Source: Lachnospiraceae bacterium
GTDB taxonomy: Bacteria > Bacillota > Clostridia > Lachnospirales > Lachnospiraceae
Direction: 5' to 3'
Length of the DNA stretch: 64,000 nt
Assembly (NCBI GenBank): GCA_022510545.1
Contig: JAFLTG010000001.1
Coordinates: forward strand, 1-64,000
Positions 1-8,218 of the stretch are shown in pieces. The notes under the pieces are model-generated. The model was not told the origin of the DNA and ran no database searches. It saw nothing but the letters and a program-made list of their open reading frames with translations. The position numbers and the translations under genes were made by a program. Numbering within the stretch: position 1 is the first letter of the stretch; every line of letters begins with the position of its first letter.

Positions 1-2
1 AA

Positions 3-419
3 AACAGAGAGGAAGAACTTACCCTCGGCGCATACATTGACATCTCCATGTTTATCAAGGTCGGAGATGGTGACTGGAACGCAGTTACGCAGTCAGGTGA
101 ACCAATAGAGGTAGTAATCGGAATACCGGATGAGTTACAAAGCGATGGCAGAACATTCTACATAGCACGCTGCCATGAAGGAGAGTATGCTCTTCTTAAT
201 GATATGGACACTGAAGCTGAAACCATCACGATTCAGACAGCGTTATTCTCCACATATGCCATTGTATACAGGCAGATACCCGGAGCAGACACAGATGCGT
301 CTTCCGGATTCTTCGCATCCCTTTCATGGATGTCAATAGCCTTATGGAGCCTGGGTATTCTGGTGATGATAGCACTCGCAGTCATACTGGTAGTCAGCAT
401 AAGACGCAAGCAAGAGTAA
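3..419 (+). CDS. C-terminal part of a surface/membrane protein (5' truncated by window) ending in a transmembrane helix and basic tail
   Basis: Frame open from base 3 (NREEELTLGAYIDISMFIKVG...) to TAA at 417-419; C-term WSLGILVMIALAVILVVSIRRKQE is a TM anchor. Confidence 0.6.
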   Translation, partial: NREEELTLGAYIDISMFIKVGDGDWNAVTQSGEPIEVVIGIPDELQSDGRTFYIARCHEGEYALLNDMDTEAETITIQTALFSTYAIVYRQIPGADTDASSGFFASLSWMSIALWSLGILVMIALAVILVVSIRRKQE

Positions 420-475
420 ACTATCTCTTGAATAAGACATTAGTAACAGACGGACATATAAAATATCATGAATGT

Positions 476-506
476 AAAAGACCGTTCACTGTGACGGTCT
501 TTTATT
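476..506. terminator. Bidirectional rho-independent terminator
   Basis: aaaagaccgt-tcactgtg-acggtctttt stem-loop with A and T runs. Confidence 0.8.
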
Positions 507-651
507 ACTATAATTCAATCGAGTCGGAATTTCTAAGACCCATATCCATAAAGTAATACTTAAGCGGTGTGCCAATATATGATTTCCATTTAATGTCGTA
601 ACGGCTCGCCGCTTCAATCTAAATTTGATTGGTTCGCATAAAAGTTTATAA

Positions 652-1050
652 TCACAACCGGTAGTTCCGACATGCATTTTTTAGGATTGGATATCGTAAT
701 TTCTTGATAATACGGTATTCAGCTTGAAGCAATGCACGATATCTGACATTTTTTACTTTTTGAATATCAATATATGTATATAGTCCCTCTGGCACAGGAA
801 ACATATTATTGATATTAATGACAGCATAATTTTTGATTTTTATGAAATCTACACATTCATCCATCTTAGTATGTTTAGGTTTGAAGGAAGAAAGTGGAGC
901 AAAATAATTCATCCCGTTGACTTGGAGAATAATATCAATGTATTTTCTTTCATTTTGCTGTCTGGAACGTTTGTTGTGAAAAAAATGTGGTTCTATAGCA
1001 GAGAGATAATCAATGTATTGGGCATTGATTTCATAGAAGTGAATATTCAT
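652..1050 (-). CDS. ToxN/AbiQ-family type III toxin-antitoxin endoribonuclease toxin, C-terminus possibly truncated or frameshifted
   Basis: MNIHFYEINAQYIDYL...YIDIILQVNGMNYFAPLSSFKPKHTKM..DFIKIKNYAVININNMFPVPEG...YRALLQAEYRIIKK matches the ToxN/AbiQ pattern; start at 1050 after an AAGGGA RBS rather than the track's 1143. Confidence 0.75.
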   Translation of the reverse strand: MNIHFYEINAQYIDYLSAIEPHFFHNKRSRQQNERKYIDIILQVNGMNYFAPLSSFKPKHTKMDECVDFIKIKNYAVININNMFPVPEGLYTYIDIQKVKNVRYRALLQAEYRIIKKLRYPILKNACRNYRL

Positions 1051-1070
1051 AGACAAATCCCTTTCTGATG

Positions 1071-1102
1071 TGAAAAAGAATAGGGGCAGGAATTCTGCCC
1101 CT
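1071..1102 (-). terminator. Terminator-like hairpin between the GH4 gene and the toxN-like gene
   Basis: Minus strand AGGGGCAG-aattc-CTGCCCCT followed by ATTCTTTTT. Confidence 0.75.
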
Positions 1103-1146
1103 GATGTTATACTCGCATTCAGAGCAGCGAAACGCTCACTCATTAA

Positions 1147-2538
1147 CTAAAAATACTCCTCCAACTTAAAATAAGGTGCAATATACTTTTCCGTATTATA
1201 GCACATCTCCTTAAACAGCGCCATTAACTCATCCATCGACAACGCCCCACAAAGTGGCTGATTCGCAAACGCCGCATAAATCTTACCCAAATTCCGCTCC
1301 TTTATACCTTCATATGTCGTGTCAATATTAACGCAATTTCGATAAACTAAATTCGCTACAGCGGTAGGCAGTTCTTTTGATACAACCGGCTTAACCTGTC
1401 CGTTGGAAAAGACACAGTTAGTCTCAACTATACTCCCAAGCGGCATCTGGGGCATTTGTCCCATATTAGGCATATTGACATTTGATACAACAGTCTCATA
1501 TCCCATTATAGCCTTCATAAGCTGTACAGCCTCTTCATCCGACTTCACAACCGGAAACGTTTTTTTCCCTTCCGCCATTTCAATACTTTCGGAAATCAAC
1601 TCTGCCTGCTGTTTCTCACGAAAATCCACAGTAGTCAGCCCAAACTGCCAATTCTTCACGGTTTCAGGGTCTTTCAAATACCAAGTACACGGCATAAATT
1701 CTGCCAGATGCCTGTCTCCCGCAGCACCAAGAACACCATACTTCATATACAAATCCAGCTTGACCTTATTACCGTAGGCAAAAGTATCATACCGGAAAGC
1801 AAAGCGGTCTTCACCTTCATAATAACCTTCTTCATAAAACCGCTCAATAAATTCAGGAAGCAGCGAAAGCAAATCAATATCTCTATATCTGGCTTCTGTA
1901 ATCCATGTAAAATGATTGATTCCACAAGCATCAGTATAAATCTGCTTACGATTTACACTGATACCCTTAATCTCTTTTAACACACAAGTCAGAAAATCCT
2001 GCGCATGAAAAACCTCATGGCAGCAGCCAAAAGCCTTAATCTGAGGAAAAACATCATAAAGCGTCTTGGTGCATATACTCATCGGATTAGTAAAATTGAT
2101 AACCCAGGCATCAGGGCAGATATCCCTTATCTTGGACGCAAAATCCTCATAAATCGGCACAGTCCGCATAGCCCGCAGCACCCCTCCGGGTCCAACGGTA
2201 TCTCCCACAGACTGATACACCCCATACTTCTCCGGTGCATGCACATCAGAGCGCATCTCCTTAAAAGTTCCCGGCAAAATAGAAATAATCACGAAATCCG
2301 CACTCTCGAGGGCGTTTTCTATGTGCTCATATAATTTATATTCAAACTTGGATTTTGTTCGCTCATCTTGGTTTACATAACTTCCAATCCTGAGATTCCT
2401 CTCAGCCGCTTCCACATCAATATCATAAAGCGCAATCTCTCCGCCAAGGCCTTCTTCAACAGCCAGGTCCGCCATAAATTTCCGCGCCCACTGCTTAGAC
2501 CCGCCCCCGATATAAGCAATCTTTATCAAATCTCCCAT
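1147..2538 (-). CDS. Glycoside hydrolase family 4 (alpha-galacturonidase/LplD-like)
   Basis: N-terminal IAYIGGGSKQWARKFMADLA NAD-binding motif, WVINFTNPMSICTKTL, FGCCHEVFHAQ typical of GH4; pectin gene context. Confidence 0.85.
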   Translation of the reverse strand: MGDLIKIAYIGGGSKQWARKFMADLAVEEGLGGEIALYDIDVEAAERNLRIGSYVNQDERTKSKFEYKLYEHIENALESADFVIISILPGTFKEMRSDVHAPEKYGVYQSVGDTVGPGGVLRAMRTVPIYEDFASKIRDICPDAWVINFTNPMSICTKTLYDVFPQIKAFGCCHEVFHAQDFLTCVLKEIKGISVNRKQIYTDACGINHFTWITEARYRDIDLLSLLPEFIERFYEEGYYEGEDRFAFRYDTFAYGNKVKLDLYMKYGVLGAAGDRHLAEFMPCTWYLKDPETVKNWQFGLTTVDFREKQQAELISESIEMAEGKKTFPVVKSDEEAVQLMKAIMGYETVVSNVNMPNMGQMPQMPLGSIVETNCVFSNGQVKPVVSKELPTAVANLVYRNCVNIDTTYEGIKERNLGKIYAAFANQPLCGALSMDELMALFKEMCYNTEKYIAPYFKLEEYF

Positions 2539-2604
2539 TTATGTAAATCTCCACATCGCTCTAAACTATTACTCAAACTTTCCCCCGTCAGTCAATTGTA
2601 ATAT

Positions 2605-3075
2605 TTAAAGTTCCGTCTTCATACAGATTGATTCATCCATACATTTATATTGTCCATAATTGGGTATGACTTTATAACCAATTTTTCTATATAATGCCAT
2701 AGCCGCTGCGAGTGGCTCGCCGGATTCCAATATGAAATACTTAAATCCTTTTTCACGAGCCCGTTCTTCCAGCATTTTCATGAGTTCAAGGGATATTCCC
2801 TGTCCACGATATTCTTTTTTCACGAATACTCTTTTTACCTCTGCATTTTCATTATCATATTTTTTAAAACTTGCGCTGCCTACAGGCACATCTTTGTCAT
2901 ACGCAATTACAACATCATGGATGTCATCTAATTTGTTATACGGAATATATTCAGCTCTATTTTCTTCACCGCCTACAAGTTCATTTAAAAAATCATCTAA
3001 TCCATGACACAACTCAATAAAATCCCGGCTGTTACCATCTGTATATTCAAATCTCATAATGTAGTCCTTTCGCAA
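2605..3075 (-). CDS. GNAT family N-acetyltransferase
   Basis: VKRVFVKKEYRGQGISLELMKMLEERAREKGF acetyl-CoA binding motif. Confidence 0.85.
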   Translation of the reverse strand: MRKDYIMRFEYTDGNSRDFIELCHGLDDFLNELVGGEENRAEYIPYNKLDDIHDVVIAYDKDVPVGSASFKKYDNENAEVKRVFVKKEYRGQGISLELMKMLEERAREKGFKYFILESGEPLAAAMALYRKIGYKVIPNYGQYKCMDESICMKTEL

Positions 3076-3145
3076 GTAAACTTCAGTTTATCTAACTAAC
3101 AACACAAATGTAAAAAAACTAAAACAATTATAGCTTCAACAACCA

Positions 3146-3284
3146 GGCTGGAGGCACATATATTACTACCCGAGGCCCTATGCAGACGCCGGTCCTTAGG
3201 CTGCGTATTTCAGCAGCCTTAGTACCGCTGCGTCGGAGTCGGAGCGCAAGCGTGCCTCGATTAGTAATATATGTGCCTCCAGCC
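3146..3284. repeat. Large imperfect palindrome with 23-bp perfect terminal arms and an internal hairpin
   Basis: ggctggaggcacatatattacta ... tagtaatatatgtgcctccagcc; inner cgaggc/gcctcg; internal ggtccttaggctgc...gcagccttagtacc. Confidence 0.9.
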
Positions 3285-3297
3285 GTCTGTTTGGCCA

Positions 3298-4386
3298 CTA
3301 TCGTTTTATATCATAATTCATATTCATCAAATTCTTAATAGTCTCCACATCATCCGTAATATTCGCATCCCCACGTATCGTATGCTTAATCGCACTGCTT
3401 GCCACCGCAAAGTTAGCAATATCCATAGGCTTATAATTATGCATCATAGCATAAATCAGCCCGCTGGCAAAAGCATCTCCGCCGCCAACCCTGTCAAGGA
3501 TATTGAATGTAAACAACTTACTTTCAAAAGTATGATTTTCATACCACAAAAACGCCTTAAGGCTGTTCTCACTACCGCTGTGTGCGTAACGCACATGGCG
3601 TGCTATACATTTCAGATTAGGATACCTTGCAACAAAAGCCTGGAAAACCTCATCCTCCTGCTCATAACTTGGCTGCAGCGGAATACCATCCTTTACATCA
3701 CCCTTGCTGTGATCCTCTTCATCCTTCCAGAGATGATAAGGCTCAATTCCAAGCAGTACATCTACATATGGAAGACACTCCGTACAGAAATCCCTTGCCT
3801 CCTCCCAGCTCCAAAGCTTACTTCTGAAGTTTCCGTCAAAGCTGACCGTAAGTCCTTTTTCTTTGGCAATTTTTAAACAGTCCATAATAAGTTTCCGGCA
3901 GTTTTCCGAAAGGGCCGGAGTGATACCGCTAAGATGAAGCCATGTGAAACCGTCAAGCAGTTTATTTAAGTCAACCTGAGAAAAATCAAATTCTGAAATA
4001 GCGCTGTTTTTTCTGTCATATGTAACTTTGCTTGCACGGATTCCGTATCCGTTTTCCATATAATAGCTTCCAAGTCTATGTGTAGGTGTCTGCTCAGGCG
4101 TACTTAATATAACGGGAGTACAGTGTACGTCATTACTGCGCAGCATACGGATAGCACTTTTGCCCAAACTGTTGTTCGGTACTACGCTGAAGAAAGTACT
4201 GTCCACGCCCAGATTGGCAAGCGCAAGCGCGATATTAGCCTCGCTGCCGCCGTAGCTTGCCTCAAAACTGGAAGCCATACGTATTTTTTCATAGTTAGGG
4301 GGTGTCAAACGAAGCATTATCTCACCTATTGTTATAAATTTGTGAGTGGTGTCACTTCCTTTTAATAATGGATTTGCATGTTTCAT
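3298..4386 (-). CDS. kdgK: PfkB-family sugar kinase, 2-dehydro-3-deoxygluconokinase-like
   Basis: FITIGEIMLRLTPP...GGSEANIALALANLG...DRVGGGDAFASGLIYA ribokinase signatures. Confidence 0.85.
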   Translation of the reverse strand: MKHANPLLKGSDTTHKFITIGEIMLRLTPPNYEKIRMASSFEASYGGSEANIALALANLGVDSTFFSVVPNNSLGKSAIRMLRSNDVHCTPVILSTPEQTPTHRLGSYYMENGYGIRASKVTYDRKNSAISEFDFSQVDLNKLLDGFTWLHLSGITPALSENCRKLIMDCLKIAKEKGLTVSFDGNFRSKLWSWEEARDFCTECLPYVDVLLGIEPYHLWKDEEDHSKGDVKDGIPLQPSYEQEDEVFQAFVARYPNLKCIARHVRYAHSGSENSLKAFLWYENHTFESKLFTFNILDRVGGGDAFASGLIYAMMHNYKPMDIANFAVASSAIKHTIRGDANITDDVETIKNLMNMNYDIKR

Positions 4387-4715
4387 TGGGTATCCTCCTG
4401 TTATTGTTTATTTTTATGACTCTGCCTCAGCCTGCAATTTGTGCCTAATGCCTAAATTTGCAGGTAAATTTATTCTCTGTTTGTAAAAAATGAAGATTAA
4501 AAAGCATCTCTTAAATACTATTTTAAACTGCTTTGGAAACTATTTCAACAAAACATCTTCCAAAGTTTAAAAATTTTTTAGTAAAAATTAGAAAAAATGA
4601 TTGAGAATATTACAGTTTCAAACTATAATAAAAATAGGTGGTTTTAAACGAGCCCTCCACTTATGAAAATAAAGGGCTAAACAAGAAAATCCGCAGAACA
4701 GGAGGAATTTAACAC

Positions 4716-5813
4716 ATGAATTTAAACTTAAGACCGGAAAGTGAATGTAAGTTTGATGCAGTATCTCTGGGAGAGGTTATGCTGAGGCTGGACCCGGGCG
4801 AGGGAAGAATCCGTACAGCCAGATCTTTCAGAGCTTGGGAAGGCGGCGGAGAGTATAACGTAATCCGCGGTTTGAAAAAATGCTTTAAGATGAACACAGC
4901 AGTTATCACCGCTTTTGCTGATAACGAAGTTGGTATGCTGATGGAAGACTTTATTAATCAGGGCGGAGTTGATACTTCCCTGATAAAATGGATGAAAACC
5001 GACGGTATCGGACGTATCTGCCGTAACGGTATAAACTTTACTGAAAGAGGATACGGAATCAGAGGTGCAGTTGGATGTTCAGACCGTGCTAACACAGCTA
5101 TTTCCAAGGCTACACCTGAAGATTTTGATTTTGAATATATTTTTGGAGAACTGGGTGTTCGTTGGTTACATACCGGCGGAATTTACGCTGCTTTGTCAGA
5201 GCAGTCATGCGAAACTGTTTTAGCAGCTATCAAGACCGCTAAGAAATACGGCACAGTAATTTCTTATGACCTTAACTATCGTCCTTCAATGTGGAGTGCT
5301 ATCGGCGGACAGGCTAAGGCTCAGGAAGTAAATAAGGAAATTGCTCAGTACGTTGACGTTATGATCGGTAACGAAGAAGACTTCACAGCCTGCCTTGGCT
5401 TTGAAATCGAAGGAAATGACGAAAACCTTAAGACACTGAATCTTGACGGATACAAGAAGATGATCAATGAAGCAGCTAAGACTTATCCTAACTTCAAGGC
5501 AGTTGCTACCACACTTCGTCAGGTTAAGACTGCTACAGTTAATGACTGGAGTGCTATCTGCTGGGCAGACGGAGAAATCTATAAGGCAAAAGATTATAAT
5601 GGTCTGGAAATCATGGACCGTGTAGGCGGTGGTGATTCATTTGCATCAGGTCTTATCTTCGGTCTGATGACCACACAGGATGCTGAGCAGGCAGTTAACT
5701 ACGGCGCAGCTCACGGTGCACTTGCTATGACCACACCCGGTGACACCACAATGGCAAGCAGAAAAGAAGTTGAAGCTATTATGGGTGGCGCAGGTGCGAG
5801 AGTTCAAAGATAG
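4716..5813 (+). CDS. kdgK: PfkB-family sugar kinase, second 2-dehydro-3-deoxygluconokinase-like paralogue
   Basis: VSLGEVMLRLDPGEGRIRTARSFRAWEGGGEYN...DRVGGGDSFASGLIFGL; RBS aggagg. Confidence 0.85.
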   Translation: MNLNLRPESECKFDAVSLGEVMLRLDPGEGRIRTARSFRAWEGGGEYNVIRGLKKCFKMNTAVITAFADNEVGMLMEDFINQGGVDTSLIKWMKTDGIGRICRNGINFTERGYGIRGAVGCSDRANTAISKATPEDFDFEYIFGELGVRWLHTGGIYAALSEQSCETVLAAIKTAKKYGTVISYDLNYRPSMWSAIGGQAKAQEVNKEIAQYVDVMIGNEEDFTACLGFEIEGNDENLKTLNLDGYKKMINEAAKTYPNFKAVATTLRQVKTATVNDWSAICWADGEIYKAKDYNGLEIMDRVGGGDSFASGLIFGLMTTQDAEQAVNYGAAHGALAMTTPGDTTMASRKEVEAIMGGAGARVQR

Positions 5814-5841
5814 AAAATCGAGGGTATAGGAGGAAATAGAG

Positions 5842-6471
5842 ATGAGTAGTATTACAGACAGCATGAAAAGTTCAATTATCGTGCCGGTAGTAGTTATTGA
5901 GAACGCTAAAGATGCGGTTCCCACAGCTAAGGCTTTGCTTGCCGGCGGTATCAATGTAATGGAGATTACACTGCGTACGGCAGCTGCTATTGATTCAATC
6001 AAAAATGTTGCAGCTGAATGCCCTGATATGATAGTCGGAGTTGGTACGGTATTAAATCTCGACCAGGCAAAACAGGCGGTAGAAGCAGGAGCTAAATTCA
6101 TAGTTTCTCCCGGTTTTGATGAAGAAACCGTTAAGTGGTGCGTTGAAAAAGGTATTGATGTTGCACCCGGCTGTGTTACTCCTACTGAAATCATGGCAGC
6201 ACGCAAACTTGGTCTTAGAGTTGTTAAATTCTTCCCTGCTAATGTATATGGCGGCTTAAACGCTATCAAAAACCTGTCAGCTCCGTTTACGGATATGCAG
6301 TTCATACCTACAGGCGGCGTAAATACCGAGAATATTGCAGAATTTGTTGCAAATAAGGCAATTTTTGCAGTAGGCGGAAGCTGGGTATGTAAGAAAGACG
6401 ATATTTCCGCAGGAAATTTCGACAAGATTACAGAGCTTTGCAAAGAGGCGCGTAAGAACGCAGGAGCATAG
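5842..6471 (+). CDS. eda: 2-dehydro-3-deoxy-6-phosphogluconate (KDPG) aldolase
   Basis: GGINVMEITLRTAAAIDSI...VGVGTVLNLDQAKQAVEAGAKFIVSPGFD...PGCVTPTEI...KFFPA class I aldolase pattern. Confidence 0.93.
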   Translation: MSSITDSMKSSIIVPVVVIENAKDAVPTAKALLAGGINVMEITLRTAAAIDSIKNVAAECPDMIVGVGTVLNLDQAKQAVEAGAKFIVSPGFDEETVKWCVEKGIDVAPGCVTPTEIMAARKLGLRVVKFFPANVYGGLNAIKNLSAPFTDMQFIPTGGVNTENIAEFVANKAIFAVGGSWVCKKDDISAGNFDKITELCKEARKNAGA

Positions 6472-6523
6472 GGTGAAAACAAAGTTTTCACCCGCGAGTT
6501 TGGGGCTATGCCCCAAACATCGC
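6471..6523 (+). repeat. Two-hairpin post-stop element, copy E1
   Basis: GGGTGAAAAC-aaa-GTTTTCACCC followed by GCGA-GTTTGGGGC-tat-GCCCCAAAC-a-TCGC, directly at the eda stop codon. Confidence 0.8.
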
Positions 6524-6540
6524 AATTTATGAAGTAAATA

Positions 6541-6577
6541 AAAAGGAGCTGTCTGGTTTGGGCAGCTCCTTTATTAT
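6541..6577 (+). terminator. Rho-independent terminator downstream of eda
   Basis: aaaaggagctg-tctggtttggg-cagctccttta hairpin with T-rich tail. Confidence 0.8.
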
Positions 6578-6612
6578 TCTGCTTTTGATATTGCGTTGGT
6601 TTTATAACGGTA

Positions 6613-7251
6613 TTACGCCAACACTTTCTTAACAGCCGCCGCAATAGCGTCATCCTTGCAGTTTGCAAAGAAGTATTCCGAGAAGTGTTCTCCGCTTAAT
6701 GCGCCTTTAACCAGTTCCTGGTCAAGATTCTCAAGTATATAAACCATATCGGTATGTGTTACTTTCTTAACCTCATCAAGAATCTTCTTATTCCTTTGTT
6801 CCGGAACAACTCTTTCCTTCGGATATCCGCCGCCGCCCGGTGCACAGAATAATTTTTCAAATATGTAAGTGAGGTTCAGTTCACCGCCCCAGCCGAAGTT
6901 CTCTGCAAAGGGAAGGGCGATACAGTTACCGTCGTTTACCTGAGAGAAAAGGTATGCATCCAGCGGTGATTCAATATGACCGCAAAGCACCTGCGGGAAT
7001 GAGTTGCAGGCAAGCATAGCGCCCTCGCCGGTTCCACAGCCTGTGATTACGAAATCAGCAGCCTTGGAGTTGAGCAAAACTGCGGCAAGGATACCGTTCT
7101 GTACATATGTAAGCTGAGCTGCATCTTCGGCAGAATACATACCGTAGTTGAATACCTCATGACCCATTGGCTCTACAACTGATTTTAAAGTATTGCAGAC
7201 CATTTCATTCTTAGCGGCCTGACTATTTTCCATAATTAATGCTATTTTCAT
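6613..7251 (-). CDS. RpiB/LacA/LacB family sugar isomerase (possible second uronate ketol-isomerase)
   Basis: MKIALIMENSQAAKNEMV...DFVITGCGTGEGAMLACN; adjacent to kduI. Confidence 0.75.
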   Translation of the reverse strand: MKIALIMENSQAAKNEMVCNTLKSVVEPMGHEVFNYGMYSAEDAAQLTYVQNGILAAVLLNSKAADFVITGCGTGEGAMLACNSFPQVLCGHIESPLDAYLFSQVNDGNCIALPFAENFGWGGELNLTYIFEKLFCAPGGGGYPKERVVPEQRNKKILDEVKKVTHTDMVYILENLDQELVKGALSGEHFSEYFFANCKDDAIAAAVKKVLA

Positions 7252-7272
7252 TTTAATAACCGTTCCTTTCTC

Positions 7273-8142
7273 TTACAACAAGTCCTTCATATCACAGCCG
7301 TCCATATCGTCAAAATCCTGATTCTCGCCGACCATACCCCAGATAAAGGTATACGCTTGTGTACCACATCCTGAGTGTATAGACCAGCTTGGTGAAATGA
7401 CAGCCTGTTCATTTCTCATAACAATATGGCGTGTTTCCGTAGGCTCACCCATATAGTGCATTACAATTGCGTCCTCAGGCATATCAAAGTAAAGATATAC
7501 TTCCATACGTCTGTCATGTGTATGGCAGGGCATTGTATTCCATACGCTGCCGGGCTCTAATTTAGTCATACCCATCTCTAACTGGCAGCTTTCCACCTGA
7601 CCGGGCAGGATGTACTTACAGATTGTTCTGTGGTTTGCACCTTCCAAAGAACCCAGTTCAACCTTGTTACTGTCTTTAACGATTACCACACCTTCAGCAG
7701 CCTCGCCTTCGGGTTTGATTAAAACCGTAGGGTAAGTCATATGTGCCGGTGCGCTGTTTAAATAAAACTTAGCAGGGTCTGACGGATTAGCACTCTCAAA
7801 GATAATCTCCTTAGAGCCCATTCCTATGTACATACCCTCTTTATGACCTACCTCATATACCTTGCCGTCAATCTTAATCTTACCGGCAGCACCGATATTG
7901 ATCACACCCAGCTCACGTCTTTCACAGAAATACTGAGCTCTGAGCTCATCACCTGCCGTAAGCTGTAAAGGCTTAACCGGTACTGCGGAGCCTGTGATTA
8001 TACGGTCAATATGGCTATATACTAATTTAATTTCATCCTTTTTAAAAAGATCATCAATTAAGAATTCTTCCCTTAAACGCTCTGTCGTATAGTGTTTAAC
8101 GTCCTTTGGTGAAGCGGCTGTCCTTAATTCCATGTTTGTCAT
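7273..8142 (-). CDS. kduI: 5-dehydro-4-deoxy-D-glucuronate isomerase
   Basis: MELRTAASPKDVKHYTTERLREEFLIDDLF...MPCHTHDRRMEVYLYFDMPEDAIVMHYMGEPTETRHIVMRNEQAVISPSWSIHSGCGTQAYTFIWGMVGENQ. Confidence 0.97.
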   Translation of the reverse strand: MTNMELRTAASPKDVKHYTTERLREEFLIDDLFKKDEIKLVYSHIDRIITGSAVPVKPLQLTAGDELRAQYFCERRELGVINIGAAGKIKIDGKVYEVGHKEGMYIGMGSKEIIFESANPSDPAKFYLNSAPAHMTYPTVLIKPEGEAAEGVVIVKDSNKVELGSLEGANHRTICKYILPGQVESCQLEMGMTKLEPGSVWNTMPCHTHDRRMEVYLYFDMPEDAIVMHYMGEPTETRHIVMRNEQAVISPSWSIHSGCGTQAYTFIWGMVGENQDFDDMDGCDMKDLL

Positions 8143-8218
8143 CCTTTCTTTAACTTATAATATTTAAAAAATCTTTTATTTACTTAAAAATTATGCCTAC
8201 AGTACTTCGTTATGATTA

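Noticed and set aside
61-105. tgact...agtca dyad with 15-nt spacing near the window start
   Set aside because: Spacing differs from the N7/N4 classes and the half-sites are short; likely chance.
1050-1146. ToxI-type tandem-repeat antitoxin RNA
   Set aside because: Looked for ~30-40 nt direct repeats upstream of the toxN-like gene; the space is too short and no repeats are visible.
3788-3850. gtcaa...tgac in the inverted order (GTCAAAGCTGAC)
   Set aside because: Half-sites are in the outward orientation and not part of the consistent class.
3271-3876. 201-aa plus-strand ORF opposite kdgK
   Set aside because: Antisense; no domain; starts inside the large palindrome.
5646-6668. 340-aa minus-strand ORF opposite kdgK/eda
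   Set aside because: Antisense to two well-supported genes; composition (Ser/Thr/Ala/Pro low complexity) is typical of shadow ORFs.
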